NCBI GenBank assembly: GCA_016630905.1
Contig: WBMQ01000011.1
Location: forward strand, 1,240,001 to 1,304,000
DNA: 64,000 bases
From: Capillidium heterosporum
Lineage: Eukaryota; Entomophthoromycota; Entomophthoromycetes; Entomophthorales; Capillidiaceae
Reading direction: 5' to 3'
Both the position numbers and the translations under genes were made by a program. Positions 35,474-44,440 of the stretch are shown here, piece by piece (position 1 is the stretch's first letter; every line of letters begins with the position of its first letter). Below the pieces are notes generated by a model. The model searched no databases and was not told where the DNA came from. It worked only from the letters and a program-made list of their open reading frames with translations.

Positions 35474-37462
35474 CTACACCTCATCCAAGAAATTCAAAAC
35501 TGGGATTGTAAAATTGGAGCTAACTTCCTTAATGTGTAAGTAAAAGGTCTCCACCTCGAAGTTGTAAACGAAGCTGGGGAATTTGGAGAACAGCTTGTAG
35601 ACTGCCAAGATATGTTCGATACGTGAGCGTAGGGTAGCTTCTATCACTTGAATTGTTACTTTCCTAGGCCTACTATCTGTAAATGTACCATTATCAAAAA
35701 ACTGCGGATCCAAATCCTCCATCCTTCGCAAAGTCGCCAACGTGTTGAGATAGACGAAATAGCTAAAAATTAACTCACTGAACGTCAAATTGGACAGGTT
35801 ATATAAATTGAAGGTGGCGTTGTGATGAACTTTACCGATCGGTTGGGGTTGCGGGTACAATTTAAGGAATTGATGAATGGATTGCACCATATCAATAACT
35901 TGTGGGGATGGATCGTTGTAGTACTTTTCTAACATCTCATTAAGGTGGAGGTTGATGGAGTAGAAATACAGTAAAGATTGGTAATGGGCCGCTTTCAATA
36001 GTTGCCCCAATTCATATTTTGAAAATACATTGGGGTAAGGCTTTACAAGGGTACTAGGGTAGAAAAGTCGGATCACTGAGCTGTAGGCGTAAATGGTGTT
36101 GTACATGGCGATGTTACCGAAATGCTCGCAACTACACTTTGAACTGTCCTTTAAAAAAGCTTTACTACTGACGGTCCTATAGGCTTCCAATGAAATGTGA
36201 AAGTCGAATGATAGTGGATCTAATAAACTGGGCAATAATGATATGATGTTGCTGTAAATAACCTTCATCTTGGGGTAAGGGACTCTAAGAGTGTCGTTGA
36301 GAGTTGAGGATTCTAAGTTGGAATGGTAGTTCCGCCTACAATTGTTGATTACTTCAGTGTTGGCACCCCACAGCTTATAACTGAAGTTTAGAGGTATGGC
36401 ACCGTCCACTTTTTCAACCGTTGTTTTACGTGGCATGAAGAAACTGAGTGAGAAGCAAGTGTTTAAGGATGGAAGTTCGGGAAACTCGTCTTTGTAAACC
36501 AAGCTTAATTTGGATATCATGTCGGTAGTACCAAACCAATTTATGGAGTATTCAATGAACTCACTCTCCTTCAAAAGCTCTAGGTTGGCGTTCGTTTTCT
36601 GATAAGTTCGCATAGGGATTCCAAGCGCCTTTGCCGTATTTACGGCCAAGCTAAAGTACTTTAGAGCTAGATCAAAATCTCCTGAAAATAGTGGTAGACG
36701 TAACAATGTTAAGAATCCTTTCAGATTATCTACGCTGGGATTGGAGTAAGCTTGAGGTAGGAGGTGCTCGATGTTTTTTAATGAGTTGTAGTAAATGTCC
36801 TTGAAGGTGAAGTTCAAAGATGGATCTAGGAACCGGCTGAGGCAGGCCATTACGGTATAGGAGAGTAAATCTGGAGTGACATTTCTATCAGTAAACTTTT
36901 TGATATGATTGGGTATATCGATGAGTATGAAGAGATAGCAGGAGTTGGCATGGACAGCGACTTCTAAAAAACGTCCATAGTCGGTAGGTCCGATTGTATC
37001 TTGATTTTCGATATCTAAACTACCTCTTGTAAAGCTCACTACTTCATCTAAAGATGTATTACTCCAACTTTCCATTTTTTTGACGATCTTATTTAGATGA
37101 GTTGCGATAGCTGCTAGTCGGTTGTCGGTTAGTTTGAATTGGTTGTAGGCAAAAGGTGCGTTTTTTATACTTTTTATTTGGTTGTTGAGCCAGACAGCAT
37201 ACTTTCTAATAAATTGAAACTGAGAATTGATTTTTTCATTCCTTTTAGCTAAAGCTTGAGTATTGGGAGAGCTACTTGATGTGTTTCTGGCCTGTAGTGT
37301 ACGTTCTACCGAATTGAGAAAGATAAGAAACTTACCTAGCTGAAACTCGATTTCATTTTGCTTCTTTAACAGTGATTCCCTTTGTAATTTCTTTTGATCC
37401 CCTGGTTTACTCTTTAATGTCGATTTCTTGGGCTTGTATAGCTTGATTCTTAGCTCTTCCAT
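35474..37462 (-). CDS. Fungal transcription-factor-like protein without zinc cluster, paralogue 2
   Basis: An intronless frame of 662 residues; the ATG is at 37462 (an in-frame TTG precedes it). The N-terminus is basic (RIKLYKPKKSTLKSK) and leads into a leucine-rich helix at about 30-60. The region from about 195 to 290, with ACLSRFLDPSLNF, a run of alternating helices and LALKYFSLAVNTAKALGI, resembles the middle homology region of Zn(II)2Cys6 transcription factors. Conserved landmarks shared with the other two copies include NNCRRNYHSN, CSCEHFGN, KAAHYQSLLYFYS and YPQPQPIGKV. No Cys6 cluster or other DNA-binding domain is present, so a non-DNA-binding regulator or a protein of other function is possible. 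It runs in the same direction as paralogue 3 about 0.8 kb away. Confidence 0.85.
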   Translation of the reverse strand: MEELRIKLYKPKKSTLKSKPGDQKKLQRESLLKKQNEIEFQLGKFLIFLNSVERTLQARNTSSSSPNTQALAKRNEKINSQFQFIRKYAVWLNNQIKSIKNAPFAYNQFKLTDNRLAAIATHLNKIVKKMESWSNTSLDEVVSFTRGSLDIENQDTIGPTDYGRFLEVAVHANSCYLFILIDIPNHIKKFTDRNVTPDLLSYTVMACLSRFLDPSLNFTFKDIYYNSLKNIEHLLPQAYSNPSVDNLKGFLTLLRLPLFSGDFDLALKYFSLAVNTAKALGIPMRTYQKTNANLELLKESEFIEYSINWFGTTDMISKLSLVYKDEFPELPSLNTCFSLSFFMPRKTTVEKVDGAIPLNFSYKLWGANTEVINNCRRNYHSNLESSTLNDTLRVPYPKMKVIYSNIISLLPSLLDPLSFDFHISLEAYRTVSSKAFLKDSSKCSCEHFGNIAMYNTIYAYSSVIRLFYPSTLVKPYPNVFSKYELGQLLKAAHYQSLLYFYSINLHLNEMLEKYYNDPSPQVIDMVQSIHQFLKLYPQPQPIGKVHHNATFNLYNLSNLTFSELIFSYFVYLNTLATLRRMEDLDPQFFDNGTFTDSRPRKVTIQVIEATLRSRIEHILAVYKLFSKFPSFVYNFEVETFYLHIKEVSSNFTIPVLNFLDEV

Positions 37463-38251
37463 CAATAAATGAGTTTGGTCTTTGTAACTTGGATGGTTTG
37501 ATTATAGTTTAGAAAATCTCATTTTTGCCTACATGAGTATTCTAGCAAATAATACTTGTAGACAAAGTGATGAATCTGCTTAAATTTATTGTACCACTTT
37601 ACTAGTGTAGTGCATCATATACAATTCTAAATACCAATAGAGAGCCAAGCATTCTAATTTTATTGGATATAGTATGTCCATTTGAGGTGTACCTTCTACT
37701 TTCATAAGCCTCCATAATAAATAGCATCCTGATTAAACCTCTTTCAAATGATCGTTAAAGCTTGCCTATTAACTTACTGGTAGTACTATGAAGATGCCCA
37801 TTTTTTAAAATGATTTAAACAGTACTACTGTCAAGCCAAATACATAGGATGCATTATATTAGCAACTTCATACCTGTTACTATAAAAAATTACACTTCTT
37901 GTAAAGTCCTTAAGTACATACCATCTCTTTTTAATTGCTATTGCTTTTGCATTCAAGGGAAGATATAGTATAATAAGTCATCAACCAATCTTTAAATTGT
38001 GAAAGTTGGAAATTTTGCAATAAAAGGCATAGTAAAGGTTTATACATATACATTTACTATATTTAATAGTCAATATATATAGTACATGTATAATTTTCAA
38101 TTCCTACACAATATAACATAAATCTACAAGTATAGATAGAAAAGGTGAGTATTAATACTTTTTCAAGCTATCGAAACATAGTGAACTATAAAATTAACAA
38201 ATATTCATAAAATTCAAAAGCCCAAAACCTATATCCATTAAATTGTATATA
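37463..38251. other. Spacer between paralogues 2 and 3
   Basis: About 790 bases of AT-rich DNA holding the presumed promoter of paralogue 2 and the 3' region of paralogue 3. I searched upstream of paralogue 2 for an exon with a zinc cluster and saw none. Confidence 0.5.
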
Positions 38252-40234
38252 TTAATTAATATCTAAACCTTCAACTCCAAAGCTACTACTAACCCCCAAG
38301 ACATGCTGGTAGGTAGATGTCGCCTCGAAGTTGTAGATCGAAGGCGGGAAGGCGACGAACAGCTTGAAGAGGGCTAATATATGGTCAATACGACATCGTA
38401 GAGAAGTTTCAATAATGTCAATAATTTTTTCTTCATTATCTCCATATTTTTCGATATCTATGTTGAACACCCTGAGATCGAGATCTTCCATCTTGCCTAA
38501 GGTACATAATGTGTTGAGGTAGACAAAGTAAGCGAACATCAACTCGTTAAATGACATGTGGGAAAAGCTATACAAGTTGAAGTCGACGTTGTGCATAATT
38601 TTGCCGATTGGTTGTGGTTGAGGGTATTTGTTCATAAACCTTCGAATCTCTTGGACAAGTTTCAACATGGATGAAGCTCGACCTTTACCGTATTGAAGCA
38701 ACATCTCCTTAAGGTGTAAGTTGGCCGAGTAGAAGTAGAGTAAAGAGTGGTAGTGGGCTGCCTTCAGCAGCTGTACGAGTTCATAACAGGTAAATAAATT
38801 GGGAAAAGGTTTAACGATAATAGCTGGGTAGAACAAACTTATTACGTCGATGTAGGCGTAGACTGACTGGTACAAGCCTACGTTGCCAAAGTGATCGCAA
38901 CTGCAGTGAGAAGTGTCTTTGATGAAGGCATTGGAATCGATCTTTAGGTAAGCTTGGGGGGCGATATGGGTATCGAATGTAAGGGGGTAGGAAAGGGCTG
39001 GTAAAAGCGAAGTTATATTATTAAATATAGTATGCATTTTGGGAGGTGGAACTCTTAGTTTGGAATTGAGGGTTAAGGGATTAGTGTTGGGGTCATAGTT
39101 TCGCCTACATTGATTGAGGATCTCGGTAGTAGCTCCCCACAATGTATGTCTATAGTTTAAAGGCATTACCTTGTTTATCTTGCTTTGGGAAGAACATTGC
39201 CGTGGGATAAAGAAGCTTAAGGAGAAGCAGGTAGATAACGGGTTCAAATCGGAAACCTCGTCCTGGTAAGTTAATTTAAGTTGGGAGATCATGTCGCCAG
39301 TACCAAACCAGCTTATAGAATACTCTTCGAACTCGGTATCCCTTAAACGGTTGCATCGATTGTTTGTCCTCTGGTAGGAACCCATGGGAACTTTTAAAGT
39401 TTTCGCCATACTTATAGAGATACTTAGGTACTTCAAAGCCAAGTCAAAATCGCCAGTAAATAGAAATAATCGTATCAGTATGAAGAGACTCCTTAAACTG
39501 TCGATATTAGGGTTGGAATAGGCTTCTGGTAGTAGGTATTCGATGTTCTTTAAGGAGTTGAAATAGATATCCTTGAAGGTAAAGTTCAAAGATGGGTCTA
39601 AGAACCGACTCAGACAGGCCATAGTGGCAAAGGAAAGCAGGTCAGGAGCTGTACTTTTGTTGCTTACCACCTTTAATTGGTTGGGTAGGTCGTTCAGTAT
39701 GTACATGTAGCAGGTATTGGCGTGGGAAGCTACCTCGAGGAACTTACCGTAGTCGGTCGCATTCACTCTATCTTGGTTTTCAACGTCGAATCTACCGCGA
39801 GTAAAACTAAGTGTTTGGTCCATAGTTATCCCACTCCAACTCTCCATCAGGATTCGGTTCAACCAACTTTCTATGGTAACTAGTCGTTTGGTCGATAGTT
39901 TGTTAAGATTGTAGGAGAATGGTGCGTTCCTTATACTTCGCAGTTGGTCGTTAAGCCACACAGCATACCTCCGTACGAATAACAGTTGGTTGTTGAGCTC
40001 AATAATCTCCCTATCCCTAATTTCAGTTTCTGATGAACTGTAAGGCGAAATTGTTAACTTGGACTGTAAAGCATCTTCAACTGTATGGAGGAAGACTAGT
40101 AGCTTACCTAGCCTCAACTCGACCTCACCCTTTCTTACCAGTAACCTATCCTCCCGTGCTGTATCGTGGTTCTCATGTTTACTTTTAAATATCTTTTGGA
40201 CCGGGTCGTACACCTTTATTTTAATCTCATCCAT
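38252..40234 (-). CDS. Fungal transcription-factor-like protein without zinc cluster, paralogue 3
   Basis: An intronless frame of 660 residues starting at ATG 40234. The order of features matches paralogue 2: MDEIKIKVYDPVQK, a leucine-rich helix at about 36-58, LLFVRRYAVWLNDQ at 84-97, and the middle-homology-like region at about 195-285 with MACLSRFLDPSLNF. It continues with QCRRNYDPN, CSCDHFGN, KAAHYHSLLYFYS and KYPQPQPIGK. Identity to paralogue 1 is higher than to paralogue 2 by eye, for example in the C-terminal IYNFEATSTYQHVL. No DNA-binding motif lies within the frame, but a 33-codon frame just upstream (40340-40239) may be the remnant of one. Function unknown; the family is clearly expanded locally. 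Confidence 0.88.
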   Translation of the reverse strand: MDEIKIKVYDPVQKIFKSKHENHDTAREDRLLVRKGEVELRLGKLLVFLHTVEDALQSKLTISPYSSSETEIRDREIIELNNQLLFVRRYAVWLNDQLRSIRNAPFSYNLNKLSTKRLVTIESWLNRILMESWSGITMDQTLSFTRGRFDVENQDRVNATDYGKFLEVASHANTCYMYILNDLPNQLKVVSNKSTAPDLLSFATMACLSRFLDPSLNFTFKDIYFNSLKNIEYLLPEAYSNPNIDSLRSLFILIRLFLFTGDFDLALKYLSISISMAKTLKVPMGSYQRTNNRCNRLRDTEFEEYSISWFGTGDMISQLKLTYQDEVSDLNPLSTCFSLSFFIPRQCSSQSKINKVMPLNYRHTLWGATTEILNQCRRNYDPNTNPLTLNSKLRVPPPKMHTIFNNITSLLPALSYPLTFDTHIAPQAYLKIDSNAFIKDTSHCSCDHFGNVGLYQSVYAYIDVISLFYPAIIVKPFPNLFTCYELVQLLKAAHYHSLLYFYSANLHLKEMLLQYGKGRASSMLKLVQEIRRFMNKYPQPQPIGKIMHNVDFNLYSFSHMSFNELMFAYFVYLNTLCTLGKMEDLDLRVFNIDIEKYGDNEEKIIDIIETSLRCRIDHILALFKLFVAFPPSIYNFEATSTYQHVLGVSSSFGVEGLDIN

Positions 40235-40586
40235 AACGTTACCAAGCTTGCATCTTAGGAAAAATTAGGAACTTCAACCTGGTTTCTAAGCTTTCGCAGC
40301 CTTGAATTTTGGCTTTTTTGGAAATTTTAGATGGCGTCATGTGATGTTTATTGACAAATTGAACAAAGAGAACACTTATAACAAATAGTTTCAATTCAAT
40401 TCAGAATTTTAGTTCAAATAAACTTATTCTTGAATAGTTAGTAATTTAGTTAAATAAAGTGAGATAAAGCTTACTCCAATAATACTGAATATTAAACTAT
40501 ATACTGTTATTTCATTAGTTTAAAGCATATATTTAATAAGAATATCATAACTTTATAAAGTAGGACTATTTCAAGTACTAAATTAC

Positions 40587-40968
40587 TGTTAGGAAATGTT
40601 CACAAAGAATGCTCACCAGCTAGGGTTAGCCAAGAGGCAATGGTAGCCAGGACTCTATAAAGGCTAAGAATATTGACTATAAGGCTATATAAAAAGGAAG
40701 TTTGTGCTTGTAACTTAATCCAGAAATGGTGGGCAGATAGGAATACTTCAAGAGTAGCCATCAGGCTAAGAAGTACAGTTGGGTTCATTGGTTCAGAAGG
40801 ATTCTAGGGTTTAATTCAGATCAATTCAGTTTAGTTCTATTGTTCAGTTCAGGCCAGAGCAACTCTCTACTATAGAGAAATGCCAACTATCAGTTTTATG
40901 TTATACTATGCTAATAGCAGAAGAAATATCAAATGATTTAATACATTTATTTAATAATTACTTAATCT
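40587..40968 (+). repeat. Left terminal inverted repeat
   Basis: Matches the reverse complement of 42881-43280 from TGTTAGG through TTTATTTAATAA and CTTAA. It ends near CTGTAACA, which would complete a TGTTA...TAACA repeat. It contains no CpG. Confidence 0.8.
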
Positions 40969-41064
40969 GTAACAACCCTGGTTGTCACAATCCTGATTAT
41001 TAGGTTATAGACCTATTCCTTTCTTAGATTCCCTTCCTCTTTCTACTTCTTACTAATTTTCAAA

Positions 41065-42030
41065 TTCTTTTTTTTTGTTCTCCAATTCATAACTATCTTA
41101 GTTATGAATCCACCCCACATATCAATTATTTCGATTACCTTGATTATTTTCTTAAACTTGACTATAACCTGGGAACTCTAGCGATTAGCAGCACATTAGC
41201 TGATCCACACCTTCCAACCATGGAAATGCACCAGTAGTAGTTAATCAAATTACCAGCTCTTTTGGATAAACTTGGTAAACACTCAATTAATCTATAGAGT
41301 AGTAGATTGCTGAAGGGGAAACCAATCCTGCTAGTATCACTACAACCAAGATGCCAAAGAGATATTTAAACCCCTCGACGACTACCAAAAGCTGGTATCT
41401 TGACAACGTTCCACCTCGCTATTTTCTAAATAGCTGTTACTCACCCCTTGTCCTTAGCCATAGCTGTTTCCAGCAGCCTGATCTTGTCCTTTGTCCCTAA
41501 ATAAACTTATACTTTACCTGTACTTTTACTTTCGGCATAGTAATACTATGTAGTCTAGTCTCCCTGTCCTTCCAGCCTCCTATTACCTTTTGACGATCCT
41601 TGCTACCCTCAGATCTCATCTTCTTTGGGCAATTAATGTTACTAATACCGTCTACCCCTTTGAACCAATGTTGACCTATCAACCAACCCCTACTTTTGAC
41701 CCTAACACTGTGGCACCAGTGGTTGCACAACCACTACCTAGCCGGCCCTCTTTAGTTCAGCACCACTCCACTTCCCAGCCCCAACCTGTCTCTTTAGTTC
41801 CCTCCTAGAACTGGGACTTGACTACTATTGTATGGGCACTCCTTATGTTGTATCTCTTTCACCTGGCTGTCCGGCCTGCCCTCCAGAGAATTCAAGCTTT
41901 TGTCACCAATGCAGTAGTGGGCCTTAGTTCTGTTTTCCTGACCTACCACATCATGAGTTCCTAATATGATACCATTATTGACTGGATCCAGCGATACCTC
42001 CCTGGACCTTACATAACCTACTACTAAGTT
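41065..42030 (+). pseudogene. Relic coding DNA inside the inverted-repeat element
   Basis: One frame from about 41070 to 41300 reads PTMEMHQ-stop-stop-LIKLPALL, where the stops are TAG codons following CAG. Another from about 41545 to 42028 contains a Pro/Gln-rich stretch (YQPTPTFDPNTVAPVV), then VPS-TAG-NWDLTTIV, a hydrophobic helix ALLMLYLFHLAV and FLTYHIMSS-TAA-YDTIIDWIQRYL. The interrupting stops are TAG and TAA, exactly what C-to-T change makes of CAG and CAA. I recognise no transposase, integrase or reverse transcriptase motif; the Pro-rich and transmembrane content might come from a host gene or an element-specific protein. Confidence 0.45.
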
Positions 42031-42880
42031 CACCATGGGCCTTATATAGGTGACTTGTCTTTAGTAGTTGGTATTTAGGATACTAGTAATTGTTGTTTTT
42101 CCTAATCTATCAGTACTACTATTTCTATTGCTTTTTTGAGCAATTATCATTAATCTAAGAAATGCTAAAATTGATTTAGGAATAGTCAATACTAAATAAA
42201 ACACTTAATTCATGCTAAAGAGAAAAGAACTTCTAGTATTGTTAGAATTAATGCTAAACTAATAATCTATAAGTCTGAAATATAAAACTAAATTTTAGTT
42301 ATTAAGTAAAGCTATAGCTAATTAAAAGGATTTTTTTATACTAACTAATAATAGTATTATAATAAAAGTATATAGCAGAATAGGTCAAAATAGTAAAACC
42401 AATATTAATTACTGTATTGGTAATATAAATTATCTAAAGAAAGTAAGTTTAAAAAAGTAAAAAAGTTTAAATAGAGTAAGTTAAGAAGATATAAAAGTTA
42501 AACTATATATTTATATAATCTAATAACTAAAAGGCTAACTAAGAATAATACTTTATTTATAAGCTGTAAGGAAATCCTTCTAATCAGCTGTAGTTTTACT
42601 TAACTAGAATTCAGTTTTACATTCTGGATGCATAGATTACCAGTTTGGTATCAATTTTAGCAATGCTAAAAGTTCTTTTCTCTTTAGCATGAATTAAGCA
42701 TTTTATTTAGCATTGATGGTCTTTAAATCAATTTTGTCATTTCTGGGGTTAATGACAAATTCCCAGAAAACAAGAGGAATAGTGTACTAAAGGATTAGGG
42801 AAAACATCAATTACCAGTACTCAAAGGACCAACTACTAAGGACAAGTCACTTATATAAGACCCATGGTAAACTTAGTAAA
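42021..42880. repeat. Inner inverted repeat, arms 42021-42340 and 42563-42880
   Basis: The sequence from CTACTAAGTTCACCATGGG to AAAAGGATTTTTTTATA recurs in reverse complement in the right arm, with an unpaired loop of about 220 bases. A shared block AATTCATGCTAAAGAGAAAA is almost unchanged in both. The two arms and loop could fold into a very long hairpin. Confidence 0.75.
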
Positions 42881-43280
42881 AGGTTAAGTTATTATTAAAT
42901 AAATATATTGAATCATTTGATATTTCTTCTACTATTGGTATAGTATAGACTTTCTGTATAGTATAACATAAAACTGATGATCAGCATCCCTTGACAGTAG
43001 AGAGTTGTGCTGATCTGAACTAAACAAAAGAACTGAACCAAATTGATCTGAACTAAACCCTAAAACCCTTCTAAATCAATGAACCCAACTGTGCTCCTTA
43101 GCCCAATAGCTACTCTTGGAGTATTCCTATCTACCCACCATCTCTAGATTAGGCTATAAGCACAAGTCTTCTCCTTATATAGCCTTATGGTCAACATTCT
43201 TAGCCTTTATGGAGTCTTAGCTACTGTTGCTTCTTAGCTAACTCCAGCTGGTGAATGTTCTTTGTGAATGTTTCCTAACA
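42881..43280 (-). repeat. Right terminal inverted repeat
   Basis: Reverse complement of the left terminal repeat. In the first 76 aligned bases there are 14 differences, all transitions. Confidence 0.8.
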
Positions 43281-44440
43281 AAAGTAATATAATAATAATA
43301 TAAAAAATATATTAATAATTTAATAATAAAAATTATAACAATTAGTATTATTATACTACTTATAATATATATTAAAGCTTTAATATAGAAAAAAAGTTAG
43401 AATTTTGTTAGATTAGTTTAATTAGTAGTTTTGTAAAAATTAAAAATTTTAAAAATTTTTATTAGTTATAAAAGATTTAATTATATCTATATTAGCTAGT
43501 CTACAATATAATATATACATTACATTTTATACTAAAAAATTTACTAAGTTTGGTTAAATCTACTTAATTAAAAGTCTAAACTAGTAGCTAAATACTTAAT
43601 AAAAGTAACTAACTAATATATAGTATAGCTTTAAAATAAAGTATAACTTAGAAGGTTATAAATAAACTCTTTTTCTAATAAATTAAAAAGCTTATATTCT
43701 AGTTACTATTATCTATCTCTATATTTTAAACTTATTTTTTCTATAGAATAATAATCAGAAAATCTAATATTAAGTTTAAAACCAAGCTTATATTTTTAAT
43801 AGAAATTAGTTTTAGGTAAGTTAAGCAATATAACTATTAATTAAAATAATAATTAATAAATAATAAGTATTTTAAAATGTAAAGAGTGGATAAATAACTA
43901 TACAACCCCAAAATACACTATTAAATAGTAGTTAATATTATAGGTTACTTATAGAAAAATTAAAATATTTTAATATCTAATATCTAATTTAGTTAGAAAG
44001 TTAGGATTAATAATAATTAATATTACTTGACTATAGTCTTTAAAATAATAAAGTGAAACCAATGCCCCATAACCTATTTATGAATTTTTAGTTATAATAA
44101 AAGCTAAAACTACTTACTAGTTTTAACTCAAAGTTTTATTAAGCAGTCAATAATTTTGCTTTATTTAAATGGTAAGTAGATTTTACTTTTATTAAAAATA
44201 CTTTTGATCCACTTTCCTTTTAAATGTACTTTTCAATTGTTTAGGTAATTCATTACAAATTATTTGTAATGAAAATAGCAATATTCATTTGCTTACATAT
44301 GGAATAATATTAGATTGTTCAAACTATTCCTGACTAGTTAATGTAGACTTTAGCTTGAAAAGTAAATTATAAAGTGGATGAAATCTAGACTTTAGGAAGC
44401 TTTAGTTATTGTACAGCTATTACAAATAATTAGTAATATG
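43281..44440. other. Extremely AT-rich, CpG-free tract
   Basis: Roughly 80-90 percent A+T by eye, with no CG dinucleotide that I can find until about 44,441. No coding potential. It adjoins the inverted-repeat element and may be older transposon DNA destroyed by the same mutation process. Confidence 0.6.

Larger units (their letters stand above)
40587..43280. mobile_element. Decayed 2.7 kb element with long terminal inverted repeats
   Basis: The stretch begins TGTTAGGAAA and ends TTTCCTAACA, and its outer approximately 0.4 kb at each side are reverse complements of each other, about 80 percent identical by eye over the best parts. A second inverted pair lies inside (42021-42340 against 42563-42880). 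In the right half the inner arm abuts the terminal repeat directly, whereas in the left half about 1 kb of relic coding DNA lies between. The TG...CA ends would fit two long terminal repeats in inverted order; long TIRs of a foldback or Mutator-like element are the alternative. No target-site duplication is visible and no transposase or reverse transcriptase is recognisable. Confidence 0.75.

Noticed and set aside
40587-43280. Reading the element as a canonical LTR retrotransposon
   Set aside because: The terminal repeats are inverted rather than direct, and no reverse transcriptase, integrase or protease motif is visible.
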